Positions 1 to 8,644 of a DNA stretch of 34,395 nucleotides are shown here, one piece after another. The position numbers and the translations under genes were made by a program. The DNA comes from Propionibacterium sp. (GTDB lineage Bacteria; Actinomycetota; Actinomycetes; Propionibacteriales; Propionibacteriaceae): NCBI GenBank assembly GCA_012839035.1, contig DUOB01000134.1, positions 1-34,395 on the forward strand. Reading direction: 5' to 3'. The notes beneath the pieces are model-generated. The model had not been told where the DNA came from, ran no database searches, and saw only the letters and a program-made list of their open reading frames with translations. The number at the start of each line of letters is the position of its first letter. The first letter of the stretch is position 1.

Positions 1-54
1 CACTTTCGCTATCTCAACCCGCTACTGTCCACCCACCGGCGTGAAAGCACGAGG

Positions 55-1050
55 CTAGGTGTCGTCGGGGAGCTCGGTCTGGGCGGCATCGAAGGGGATG
101 GCGCCTGTTGGCTGATCGTCATAGGACCGAGGGTCGGCGTCCGGTTCGAGATGGCTGAGGACGCGCAGGCCGGGGACAGCGCGGGTCAGCTCAGCCTCGA
201 GATCCTCGACATAGTCGTGGCCGCGCTTCACCGTCCAGTCGCAGGGCACCAGGACGTGCACGGTCGCGAAACGCTGTTGGCCCGCGGCCCTGGTCATCAG
301 TCCGTGGAAGGCAACCTGTCCATCGGTGCGGCGGTCGAGGATGTCGATGATCACCTGGTTCTCCTCCTCGGGCAGCGTCACATCGAGCAAACCAGCGGCA
401 GAGGCACTGACGAGGCGTACCCCCGTCACCACGATGTTGATGCCCACAAGGAATGCGACGATCGAGTCGAGCCGGTCCCACTTGGTGATCCAGACGAGGC
501 CCACCCCCACGACCACGCCGGCGGAGGTCCAGACGTCGGTGAGCAGATGCCGACCATCGGCGGTGAGGGCCAGGGAACGGTGTTTGGTCCCGGCCCGGAT
601 GAGCACCGCGGCGACCACTCCGTTGATGATCGAGGCCACCACCGAGATGGCGAGACCCAGCCCGACCTGCTCGAGCGGCCGCGGGTTGAGGAACCGTTCC
701 ACCGAGGTCACGAGGATGACCGATGCCGCGACCAGGATCATCAGGCCCTCGATGGCGGCGGAGAAATACTCGGCCTTGGTGCGGCCGTAGGGGAACCGCT
801 CGCTCGCCGGTGCCGCGGCCACGCGCAGTGCCATGAGGGCGACCACGGCTGCCACCAGGTTGACCACCGACTCCGCAGCGTCCGACAGCAGGCCGACCGA
901 TCCCGTCAACAGCCAGGCCGACGCCTTCAGCGCGATGGTGGCGATCGCCGCCATGATGGAGAGCCAGGCAAAGCGGGTCAGGTCGACGGGGCGGGACTCA
1001 TGGGATTCGGGCGCGGTGCTCGCCATGGGGGTATCGGACACGGCGCCCAT
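55..1050 (-). CDS. Cation diffusion facilitator (CDF) family transporter
   Basis: A 331-residue membrane protein of the CDF family, which exports divalent metals such as Zn, Fe, Co or Mn in exchange for protons. About six hydrophobic segments lie between residues 28 and 222. The family's intramembrane metal-site pattern is visible as SDAAES (D57) in helix 2 and as DGRHLLTD (H168, D172) near helix 5. The C-terminal ~100 residues form the soluble domain. The N-terminal ~25 residues are hydrophilic. The start is uncertain: ATG at 1050 gives the full frame, and an ATG at 1026 would remove eight residues. Neither has a good Shine-Dalgarno. The gene is divergent from asd across a gap containing a strong dyad. 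The metal cannot be named from sequence. Family assignment is firm. Confidence 0.92.
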   Translation of the reverse strand: MGAVSDTPMASTAPESHESRPVDLTRFAWLSIMAAIATIALKASAWLLTGSVGLLSDAAESVVNLVAAVVALMALRVAAAPASERFPYGRTKAEYFSAAIEGLMILVAASVILVTSVERFLNPRPLEQVGLGLAISVVASIINGVVAAVLIRAGTKHRSLALTADGRHLLTDVWTSAGVVVGVGLVWITKWDRLDSIVAFLVGINIVVTGVRLVSASAAGLLDVTLPEEENQVIIDILDRRTDGQVAFHGLMTRAAGQQRFATVHVLVPCDWTVKRGHDYVEDLEAELTRAVPGLRVLSHLEPDADPRSYDDQPTGAIPFDAAQTELPDDT

Positions 1051-1066
1051 GATCCCACCGATTCAA

Positions 1067-1087
1067 GCCGCCGTGATTCACGGCGGC
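1067..1087. promoter_or_regulatory. Perfect palindrome between CDF gene and asd
   Basis: GCCGCCGTGA (1067-1076) and its exact reverse complement TCACGGCGGC (1078-1087) flank a single T. It lies in the divergent intergenic region, 17 bp from the CDF start and about 90 bp from the asd start. Both flanking genes begin here, so a transcription terminator is not expected, and no T-run follows. An operator for a dimeric regulator or a leader hairpin (9-bp stem, 3-nt loop) are the alternatives. Confidence 0.5.
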
Positions 1088-1163
1088 ACGGTTGTTCGGG
1101 CATGGCTGGATGGCGCATTACTCTGGACGGAGCAACCGGCGCGACTTGTGCGCCGACGATTGA

Positions 1164-2218
<1,055 letters not shown>

Positions 2219-2219
<1 letters not shown>

Positions 2220-3013
2220 TGGCCAGACTCGCGATGGTCGGCGCCGGCCTGATGGGGGAGGCCATCCTCTCCGGCCTGCGCAACGCGGGGTGGGCGGGCG
2301 CCGACATCGTGGTCTGCGATCTGCGAGCCGGCCGAGTCGCGGAACTCCGTGACCGCTACGACGTGCTGGGCGCAGACCTCGTGGAGGCCGTGGGCGACGC
2401 GCGCACGGTGCTGCTCGCGGTCAAGCCCCATGACGTCGGTTCAGTGCTCGAACAGATCCGACCGGCCCTGGCCGAGGGTGCGCTGCTCCTCTCCGTCTGT
2501 GCCGGTGTGACGCTGGCCACGCTCGAAGCTGGCCTTGACGACGGCACGCCGGTCGTCCGGGCCATGCCCAATACCCCCGCTCGGGTCGGACAGGGCATCA
2601 CTGCCATCTCCCCGGGCGCGTACGCCACCCCTGACCATCTCGAAGAGGTGACCGAGATCCTCGGAGCCGTCGGCGAGGTCGTGACGGTGGCGGAGAAGCT
2701 CCAGGACTCGGTGACCGCGGTTTCCGGCTCGGGTCCTGCCTATGTGTTCCTGATCGCCGAAGCACTCATCGAGGGCGGGGTCCATCTGGGCCTGTCCCGC
2801 GCGGTGGCACGTGATCTGGTCGTGCAGACGCTGCGCGGCTCGGCCACGTTGCTCCATGAGTCGGGCGAACATCCGGCGTTGTTGCGCGAGGCCGTCACGT
2901 CCCCCGGGGGGACGACCGCGGCTGCGTTGCGGACGCTGGAGGATCATGGTGTGCGGGCCGCTTTCCTGGCAGCTGTCGAGGCAGCCAGGGATCGGTCCAT
3001 CGAGTTGGGCTGA
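2219..3013 (+). CDS. proC: Pyrroline-5-carboxylate reductase
   Basis: Last step of proline synthesis: reduces 1-pyrroline-5-carboxylate with NAD(P)H in the cytosol. The protein has 264 residues, the usual length. The Rossmann motif GAGLMG is at residues 8-13. The family signature follows in the C-terminal half: VSGSGPAYVF and then TSPGGTTAAALRTLE, which forms the substrate pocket at the dimer interface. The ATG shares its A with the asd stop codon (TGATG), so the two genes are translationally coupled. proC is also the first gene of the corresponding conserved block in mycobacteria (Rv0500), next to bS22, but here terC and acuC separate them. Confidence 0.96.
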
Positions 3014-3049
3014 GTGCAACACTTCGTCCGGGTGCGCTGGGGCGTACCC

Positions 3050-3062
3050 CCTCTCTGAGAGG
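3050..3062 (+). promoter_or_regulatory. Dyad containing the terC ribosome binding site
   Basis: CCTCTC-T-GAGAGG is a 13-nt dyad whose right arm GAGAGG (3057-3062) is the terC Shine-Dalgarno, 5 nt before the ATG. As RNA it could form only a 4-bp stem (CCTC/GAGG) with a 5-nt loop. The proC-terC gap is 54 bp, too short for the manganese riboswitch often found upstream of TerC/Alx genes. Confidence 0.3.
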
Positions 3063-3067
3063 TCCTC

Positions 3068-4285
3068 ATGGTCTCCACCACCGTCTGGGTCGCCACGATC
3101 GCACTGATCGCCGGCCTGTTGGCGTTCGATTTCTTCTTCCATGTTCGTCAGGCCCATACGCCGACCCTGAAAGAGGCGGCGATCTGGTCGTCCATCTATG
3201 TCGGGATCGCGATCCTCTTCGGTGTCGGCGTCCACTTCATCGGTGGCTCGGACATGGGTGGGGAATATTTCGCGGGCTACATCACTGAGAAGGCACTCTC
3301 GGTCGACAACCTGTTCGTCTTCCTGATCATCATCACGGCCTTCAAGGTGCCGGCGGCCGACCAGCAGAAGGTCCTGCTCTTCGGCATCGTTTTCGCCCTG
3401 ATCGCCCGCTCGGGCATGATCTTCGTGGGCGCTGCCCTCATCAACACGTTCTCGTGGATGTTCTATATCTTCGGGCTCTTCCTCATCCTCACCGCGGGCA
3501 AACTGCTCAAACCGGAGAACGAGGACGAGGACGACACCGACCAAGCGAACAATTTCATCATCCGCGCCGCCAAGAAGGTGCTGCACACCACCGACTACTA
3601 CGACGGGGACAAGCTGTTCACCCGGGTGGATGGCAAGCGGGCGATGACCCCCATGCTGCTGGTGATGGTGGCGATCGGTGGCACCGACATCCTGTTCGCC
3701 CTGGACTCGATCCCGGCGATCTTCGGTCTGACCCAGAACACCTACATCGTGTTCACCGCGACGGCGTTTTCACTGATGGGCCTCCGCCAGCTCTACTTCC
3801 TGCTGGACGGATTGCTCGACCGACTGGTCTATCTGTCCTTCGGCCTGGCCGCCATCCTCGGCCTCATCGGCATCAAGCTGATCCTGCACGCACTCCACGA
3901 GAACAACGTGCCGTTCATCAACGAGGGCGAACCCGTGCCGGTCTGGGAGATCACGACGACGCTGTCACTGTCGCTCATCCTGGGCATTCTCGCGGTCACG
4001 ATCATCGCGTCGTTGGTCAGCCCCAAGGGCAAGGCCCTGACGGCAGTGAAGAACGCCCGACGGTTCGTCGACCGCTATCTCGATCTCGACTACGAAACCG
4101 ACCCGCGTTTCCGTGAGATCACGTACGCCCGCCTCGTGCGTTCCGTCGCCACCCTGCGGCTGCTGCCCGACAAGTACCGGGACGAGATCAACAACGAGAA
4201 GGAACTGCTCGCCAAATTCGAGCGTGCCAAGGGGATCCACGACGAGGCCACCTCCAACACCGACAACGGCCGCTATCCCGCATGA
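3068..4285 (+). CDS. TerC/Alx family integral membrane protein
   Basis: A 405-residue polytopic membrane protein of the TerC/Alx family, linked to manganese export or metal homeostasis and metallation of secreted proteins in other bacteria. Eight or nine hydrophobic segments span residues ~5 to 325. The family hallmarks are acidic residues within membrane segments: SVDNLFVFLIII in an early helix and GGTDILFALDSIPAIFG in a later one, followed by SLMGLRQLYFLL. A hydrophilic tail of about 80 residues (325-405) has no domain I recognise. ATG 3068 follows GAGAGG at 5 nt spacing. The gene interrupts the proC-bS22 neighbourhood known from mycobacteria. The substrate is not readable from sequence, and the old name tellurium resistance need not apply. 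Confidence 0.9.
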   Translation: MVSTTVWVATIALIAGLLAFDFFFHVRQAHTPTLKEAAIWSSIYVGIAILFGVGVHFIGGSDMGGEYFAGYITEKALSVDNLFVFLIIITAFKVPAADQQKVLLFGIVFALIARSGMIFVGAALINTFSWMFYIFGLFLILTAGKLLKPENEDEDDTDQANNFIIRAAKKVLHTTDYYDGDKLFTRVDGKRAMTPMLLVMVAIGGTDILFALDSIPAIFGLTQNTYIVFTATAFSLMGLRQLYFLLDGLLDRLVYLSFGLAAILGLIGIKLILHALHENNVPFINEGEPVPVWEITTTLSLSLILGILAVTIIASLVSPKGKALTAVKNARRFVDRYLDLDYETDPRFREITYARLVRSVATLRLLPDKYRDEINNEKELLAKFERAKGIHDEATSNTDNGRYPA

Positions 4286-4354
4286 GGTAGCGCGGCGGGC
4301 AGTCGCCGGAGACAGTAAGGTCTGTTGCAGCGACGAAGCATTTGGAGGTCAGGC

Positions 4355-5497
4355 ATGCGGGCTAGGCTGGTCCACTCCGATGAGCTGACCCGTTATGACT
4401 TCGGGGAGGCTCATCCGATGGGGCCCGGCCGCGTGCGGATGGCGATCGAGTTGGCCCGGCAGCTCGGTGTTCTCGACCTGCTCGAGGTGGTGCCGGCGCC
4501 GCCCCCGGACGATGACCTGGTGCGGCTGGTGCACACCGATGCGTACATTGCCGCGGTCAAATCCGGGGAACCCCAACTGCACTTCGGGATCGGGACACAG
4601 GACAACCCGGTGGTGCCGGGGATGCATGAGGTTGCGGCTCGGGTCTGTGCCGCCACGACCGAAGCAGCCCGGGCTGTCTGGTCCGGAGAGACCAACCGGG
4701 CCGCCAACATGGCGGGTGGTTTGCACCATGCGATGCCCGAGCTGACCAGCGGATTCTGCGTCTACAACGACTGCGCGGTCGCGATCAAATGGTTGCAGCA
4801 GCAGGGAGCCGAACGCATCGTCTATCTCGACATTGATGCCCACCACGGTGACGGTGTGCAGACGATCTTCTATGACGATCCCGGTGTGCTGACGATCAGC
4901 CTGCACGAATCACCGGTGCACTTGTTCCCGGGCACCGGATTTGCCAGTGAAGTGGGTGGGCGTCAGGCGCCGGGGAGCGCGGTCAACGTCGCTCTGCCAC
5001 CTGGCATCGATGATGCCGGCTGGTTGCGTGCCTTCGACGCGATCGTGCCACCGGTGCTGGAGGAGTTCCGGCCGCAGATCATCGTCAGCCAGCATGGCTG
5101 CGATGCTCACGCCGATGACCCGCTCACCGATCTGGACCTGTCGATCGACGGTCAGCGGGAGTCCTACCTGATGGTCGCCGAGCTCGCCGAAAAGTACTGC
5201 GAGGATCGCTGGGTCGCAACTGGCGGGGGCGGCTATGCCCTGGAGACCGTGGTGCCGCGGGCGTGGGCCCACCTGCTGGCAGTCCTGGCAGACCAGCCGA
5301 TCCCGCTGGACACTCCCACACCGGCCGCGTGGCGTGAGCTGATGGGCCCGAACGCTCCGGCGTCCATGGGGGACGGCGGCGACACCGTCTTTGAGCCTGT
5401 CACGTGGGGATACAACCCTTCGTCCCGCCTCGATCAAGCCATCATCGCCACGCGGCGGAGCGCCTTTCCCGAGTTCGGCCTCGACCCGGACTTCTGA
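4355..5497 (+). CDS. acuC: AcuC-type histone-deacetylase-family hydrolase
   Basis: A zinc-dependent deacetylase of the arginase/histone-deacetylase fold. AcuC in Bacillus deacetylates acetyl-CoA synthetase; the target here is inferred only. The protein has 380 residues. GGLHHA (121-126) carries the tandem catalytic histidines. DIDAHHGDGVQ (159-169) carries two zinc ligands, D161 and H163. HGCDAHADDPL (247-257) supplies the third acidic ligand, and GGGGYAL near the C-terminus is the usual glycine-rich loop. I chose ATG 4355 because GGAGG (4344-4348) is 6 nt upstream; an in-frame TTG at 4325 has no ribosome site. It stands alone, 69 bp after terC and 137 bp before bS22. No acetyl-CoA synthetase gene is adjacent. 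Confidence 0.9.
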   Translation: MRARLVHSDELTRYDFGEAHPMGPGRVRMAIELARQLGVLDLLEVVPAPPPDDDLVRLVHTDAYIAAVKSGEPQLHFGIGTQDNPVVPGMHEVAARVCAATTEAARAVWSGETNRAANMAGGLHHAMPELTSGFCVYNDCAVAIKWLQQQGAERIVYLDIDAHHGDGVQTIFYDDPGVLTISLHESPVHLFPGTGFASEVGGRQAPGSAVNVALPPGIDDAGWLRAFDAIVPPVLEEFRPQIIVSQHGCDAHADDPLTDLDLSIDGQRESYLMVAELAEKYCEDRWVATGGGGYALETVVPRAWAHLLAVLADQPIPLDTPTPAAWRELMGPNAPASMGDGGDTVFEPVTWGYNPSSRLDQAIIATRRSAFPEFGLDPDF

Positions 5498-5571
5498 GGG
5501 CTGACGCGCCCGATAGGCCCCGTGGACCAGTCCACAGGACACCGCGGCTGGCGGCGTACTGCATGGCCGAC

Positions 5572-5604
5572 TAGACTGTGGTGCTGGGCTGACGGCCTGT
5601 CAGC
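5572..5604 (+). promoter_or_regulatory. Putative promoter and leader hairpin of bS22 gene
   Basis: A TAGACT -10 box (5572-5577) is followed by a leader of about 50 nt. The leader holds a hairpin, GCTGAC (5588-5593), loop GGCCT, GTCAGC (5599-5604), ending 16 nt before the GAGAGG ribosome site. No convincing -35 is seen. A 6-bp dyad, GTGGAC-CA-GTCCAC (5522-5535), also lies in this 137-bp gap and may belong to the end of the acuC transcript. Roles are inferred. Confidence 0.4.
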
Positions 5605-5634
5605 ATCACATTTCAGTTCCGAGAGGCACCACCT

Positions 5635-5736
5635 GTGGGTTCGGTCATCAAGAAGCGTCGCAAGCGCATGGCTAAGAAGAAGCACCGCAAGCTCCTGAAG
5701 CGGACGCGCATCCAGCGTCGCAAGGCTGGCAAGTAA
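5635..5736 (+). CDS. Small basic ribosomal protein, bS22 type (AURKAIP1/COX24 family)
   Basis: A 33-residue protein, too short for most gene finders, consisting almost wholly of Lys and Arg. It begins [19 protein letters not shown] and ends QRRKAGK. It matches the actinobacterial AURKAIP1/COX24 family, called bS22 in the Mycobacterium smegmatis ribosome structure, where it binds small-subunit rRNA near the decoding region. The GTG start (5635) follows GAGAGG (5621-5626) at 8 nt spacing. A downstream ATG exists at codon 12, but the N-terminal [11 protein letters not shown] block is a conserved part of the family, so GTG is right. The next gene starts 9 nt after the stop, so bS22 heads an operon with the epimerase-like and acyltransferase genes, as in M. 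tuberculosis (Rv0500B-Rv0501-Rv0502). Confidence 0.93.
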   Translation: MGSVIKKRRKRMAKKKHRKLLKRTRIQRRKAGK

Positions 5737-5745
5737 GGCTTCCCC

Positions 5746-6804
5746 ATGTCACGCGTCGTCCTGGTCACCGGGGTGTCGCGTGATTTGGGTGCCCGGTTGG
5801 CCCGCTCACTGGCGGCACACGGGCAACATGAAGTTATCGGTGTCGATCTGACCCCACCCAAACGGGATCTCGGCGCCGTCAAATTCGTTCGCGCCGATCT
5901 GCGCGGGCCAGCATTGCCCAGCTTTCTCGCACGGCACGGTGTCCACACCGTGGTCCATTGCGGGCTGCTGATCGAGGAGGCTGTCGCGAGTCCTGCGGCC
6001 GCCAAGGAGTCCAACATCCTCGGCACGATGCAATTGGTCGCTGCCTGTCAACAGGCTCCGGGGGTGCGGCACGTCGTCCTGCGCAGTTCCGGCTGGGTCT
6101 ATGGAGCGTCTCCTCTCGATCCGGCGCGGTTCGCCGAGGACACGGTGCCGCGGCGTCCCCCGCGCATGGGGCCCGCCAAGCACGCGCTCGAGATGGAGTC
6201 GTTCGTCCTCGGGCTCGCGCAACGACGCCCCGAGGTGGCCGTCACGATCCTGCGGCTCAGCAGCCTGCTCGGCGGACACGTGGACAGCTCTCTGTCCCGC
6301 TGGCTCTCGCTGCCCGTGGTCCCGCGTCCCCTCGGTTTCAACGCACGCCTCCAGTTCCTGCATCCGGCCGACGCCGTACGCGCACTCCAGGTCGTGGTTG
6401 AGCGAGAACTGCCCGGCACCTTCAATGTCGCGGCGGAGGACGCTGTCACCCTGACCCAGGTGCTGCGAATCCTCGGGCGACCGGCGATCGGTATTGCCGG
6501 CAACAGTCCGGCACTGTTGGCCTTGGGTCGACGCGCCAAATTCATTCGCTTCACGTCCGATCAGGTGCGTGCGATGACCTGGGGCGGCCTGCTCGACACC
6601 CGACGCTTCGAACAGGTCGCAGACTTTGCGCCGGTCTATTCATCTCGACGCGCGGTGGAGGAATTCGCGGCCTTCACCACTCCGGGCATGCTTGACGCGG
6701 AGCGCATCGATCGAGCGATCGACCAGGTTCGGCGAGTGCTCAGTCCAGCGGTGCAGGCACCGACCATGCCCTGGCCAAGGGGGGTGCGCGGAACGCATGG
6801 GTGA
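5746..6804 (+). CDS. NAD-dependent epimerase/dehydratase family protein
   Basis: A 352-residue extended short-chain dehydrogenase, similar in position and size to Rv0501 (named galE2 in M. tuberculosis, although no galactose role is implied). The N-terminal nucleotide motif reads TGVSRDLGARLA (8-19); the central glycine of the classical TGGxGFIG is replaced. A Rossmann core with VDL (acidic residue after strand 2, an NAD preference) follows. SSGWVYG (~118) and the following segment sit where the catalytic Ser/Tyr would be, but a clear YxxxK is not present: the equivalent region reads GPAKHALE. It may therefore not act as an epimerase. It lies 9 nt after bS22 and overlaps the acyltransferase gene by 8 nt. 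The substrate is unknown. Confidence 0.8.
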   Translation: MSRVVLVTGVSRDLGARLARSLAAHGQHEVIGVDLTPPKRDLGAVKFVRADLRGPALPSFLARHGVHTVVHCGLLIEEAVASPAAAKESNILGTMQLVAACQQAPGVRHVVLRSSGWVYGASPLDPARFAEDTVPRRPPRMGPAKHALEMESFVLGLAQRRPEVAVTILRLSSLLGGHVDSSLSRWLSLPVVPRPLGFNARLQFLHPADAVRALQVVVERELPGTFNVAAEDAVTLTQVLRILGRPAIGIAGNSPALLALGRRAKFIRFTSDQVRAMTWGGLLDTRRFEQVADFAPVYSSRRAVEEFAAFTTPGMLDAERIDRAIDQVRRVLSPAVQAPTMPWPRGVRGTHG

Positions 6805-7807
6805 GGAACGAGAGACCGGTTGGTTCAACCCCGAGCTCCAGTTCGCGCTGGATGAGTTCCTGCGCGCCGGGGGAGCCCTCCTCGAGCGGGTGAAGGAGCT
6901 GCCCACCGACCAGCTCGGAGAGTTCCTGAGCGATCCCGTCGTGAGCGTGATCCGCGTCGGACAGCGTCTCGGCGTGGAATGGCAGGGCTCGGTGGAAGAA
7001 CTTGCGGCCTATGCCCGGTCCCGGCTGATGGGCGACTATGCGGTCGACCAATTCGGTTTCGATCCCGAGTTCACCGAGCGGCTCTATCTGCCGGTCCTGC
7101 GGCTGTTGGCGGACAAGTGGTTCCGACTCGAGTTGCGCGGCATCGAGAACATCCCGGTGGACGGCAGCGCGCTGCTGGTGGCCAACCATGCCGGGGCGCT
7201 GCCGATGGACGCGCTGATCCTGCAATCAGCGGTCTTCGATGCCACGGGCAGGCACGCCCGCATGCTCGGCGCCGATTTGGTGTTCACGACCCCGTTCTCC
7301 CACGACTTCGCCCGCCGCATCGGTGCGACGGTGGCCTGCGCCGAGGACGCGGCGAGGCTGCTGGAAGGCGACAACCTGGTGTCCGTGTTCCCCGAGGGAT
7401 TCAAAGGGCTCGGCAAGAAGTTCAGTGACCGCTATCGGCTGCAGCGCTTCGGGCGGGGTGGATTCGTTTCCACAGCAGTGCGGTCCCAAGCCCCGATCGT
7501 CCCCGTGTCGATTGTCGGGTCGGAGGAGATCTACCCACTGCTGTCCGATGCGCCCACATTGGCCCGGGCGCTGGGATTCCCCTATTTCCCGATCACCCCG
7601 CTCTTCCCCTGGCTCGGGGTGCTCGGGATGATCCCACTGCCATCGAAGTGGATCATCGAGTTCGGAGAAGCGGTGACGACCGATGAATTGCCCGCGGGTT
7701 CTGCGGATGATCCGGCCACCGTGCTCCAGATCACCGACCAGGTTCGGATCACGATCCAGAACACGCTCTACAAACTCCTCGACGAACGTCCCGGCATCTT
7801 CTTCTGA
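6797..7807 (+). CDS. Lysophospholipid acyltransferase family protein (PlsC-like)
   Basis: A 336-residue acyltransferase of the glycerophospholipid acyltransferase superfamily, related in context to Rv0502. The acyl-transfer block is VANHAGALPMD (128-138): H131 is the likely catalytic base with an Asp six residues on, the spacing found in the NHSGxxPxD subgroup rather than the HX4D of classical PlsC. The FPEG block is at 198-201, followed by a basic stretch (GLGKKFSDRYR). Residues 1-100 are a helical N-terminal region without a recognised domain. The start at 6797 (ATG) overlaps the preceding gene by 8 nt. Longer in-frame starts would sit deep inside that gene and have no support. It probably acylates a membrane lipid at the inner face of the membrane; the substrate is unknown. 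Confidence 0.86.
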   Translation: MGEERETGWFNPELQFALDEFLRAGGALLERVKELPTDQLGEFLSDPVVSVIRVGQRLGVEWQGSVEELAAYARSRLMGDYAVDQFGFDPEFTERLYLPVLRLLADKWFRLELRGIENIPVDGSALLVANHAGALPMDALILQSAVFDATGRHARMLGADLVFTTPFSHDFARRIGATVACAEDAARLLEGDNLVSVFPEGFKGLGKKFSDRYRLQRFGRGGFVSTAVRSQAPIVPVSIVGSEEIYPLLSDAPTLARALGFPYFPITPLFPWLGVLGMIPLPSKWIIEFGEAVTTDELPAGSADDPATVLQITDQVRITIQNTLYKLLDERPGIFF

Positions 7808-7815
7808 GCGGCCTG

Positions 7816-8583
7816 CTAGCGGCGCAGCCCGGCGACCACCGCACCGCGGGCCGCGCGGCCCAGCGTGACCCCGGCCCGCAACCCGCGAGCGACAGTGCGG
7901 CGTACGCCACTGGGGTCACGGAACTCCACACACGGCCAACCGTGGGTTTGTGCGTGCTGGCGCAACCGCACATCGGGGTTCACCACCGTCGGGTGGCCGA
8001 CGAGGCTCAGCATCGGCAGATCGTTGACCGAGTCGGAATAGGCGTGGGCCCGGGTGAGGTCATAGCCGTGGACGTTGGCGAGTTCCTGCACGGCAAGGGC
8101 CTTGGCCGGTCCGTGGAGCAACCCGACGGGGAGCCGACCGGTATATCGACCGTCCACCCGCTCGGCAACGGTGCCCAGGCCGCCGGTGAAGCCGAGATGA
8201 CGGGCGCACAGCTCCGCGACTTCCAGGGGGGAGGCGGTCACCAACCACACAGCATGGCCGGACTCCAAGTGGTCATTGGCGAGTGCGACGGCTTCGGGGC
8301 AGAAGCGGTCAGCGATGTGGTCGTCGAAGATGGCCGCGCAGTGCGCACGGAACTCGGCCACATCGCGCCCTTTGATCAGTTCGAGCGCGGTGTCCCGGGC
8401 TTCCGAGGCATCCTCCGCATGCTCGGATCCAGTGGCCCGGAACCGAGCCTCCATCATCAGCGCGCGGAGCATCGCCCGGCCGGTGAGAAAGCCCCGCTCA
8501 TAGAGCCCGCGACCCAGCTGAATCAACGATGTGCCGCGCAACAGCGTGTTGTCCAAGTCGAAGAACGCAGCGGTCGGGGCCAT
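7816..8583 (-). CDS. HAD-IB family phosphatase (SerB1-like)
   Basis: A 255-residue haloacid-dehalogenase phosphatase of subfamily IB. Motif I is FFDLDNTLL (D9 nucleophile, D11 acid/base), motif II is VTAS (~119-122), and motif IV is YSDSVNDLPML with paired Asp residues for Mg2+. A helical cap lies between residues ~20 and 90. M. tuberculosis has serB1 (Rv0505c) on the opposite strand at the same place relative to the acyltransferase and hemA, so this is likely its orthologue. Phosphoserine as substrate is not proven for this group. ATG 8583 is preceded by TAGTCT exactly 6 nt upstream, indicating a leaderless transcript. The C-terminal 25 residues are rich in Arg and Gly and may be flexible. 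Confidence 0.88.
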   Translation of the reverse strand: MAPTAAFFDLDNTLLRGTSLIQLGRGLYERGFLTGRAMLRALMMEARFRATGSEHAEDASEARDTALELIKGRDVAEFRAHCAAIFDDHIADRFCPEAVALANDHLESGHAVWLVTASPLEVAELCARHLGFTGGLGTVAERVDGRYTGRLPVGLLHGPAKALAVQELANVHGYDLTRAHAYSDSVNDLPMLSLVGHPTVVNPDVRLRQHAQTHGWPCVEFRDPSGVRRTVARGLRAGVTLGRAARGAVVAGLRR

Positions 8584-8589
8584 CGGCCC

Positions 8590-8595
8590 AGACTA
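8590..8595 (-). promoter_or_regulatory. -10 box for leaderless HAD phosphatase gene
   Basis: TAGTCT on the minus strand, followed by 6 nt and then ATG 8583. No Shine-Dalgarno is present, so transcription probably starts at the A of the start codon. Confidence 0.55.
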
Positions 8596-8631
8596 CCCGG
8601 GGCCGCCTGAGAACGGGCGAGGACGCTGTGC

Positions 8632-8637
8632 CACACT
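8632..8637 (+). promoter_or_regulatory. Possible -10 box for leaderless acyl-CoA ligase gene
   Basis: CACACT (one change from TACACT) lies 7 nt before ATG 8645. No ribosome site is visible. This is weaker than the other -10 boxes in the window. Confidence 0.35.
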
Positions 8638-8644
8638 CGGGCCC

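Noticed and set aside
3039..3050. A terminator after proC (GGGG-CGTA-CCCC)
   Set aside because: The stem is only 4 bp, without a T-run, and it merges with the terC ribosome-site dyad.
3014..3067. A manganese (yybP-ykoY) riboswitch before terC
   Set aside because: The gap is 54 bp, too short for the riboswitch, and the conserved core sequences are missing.
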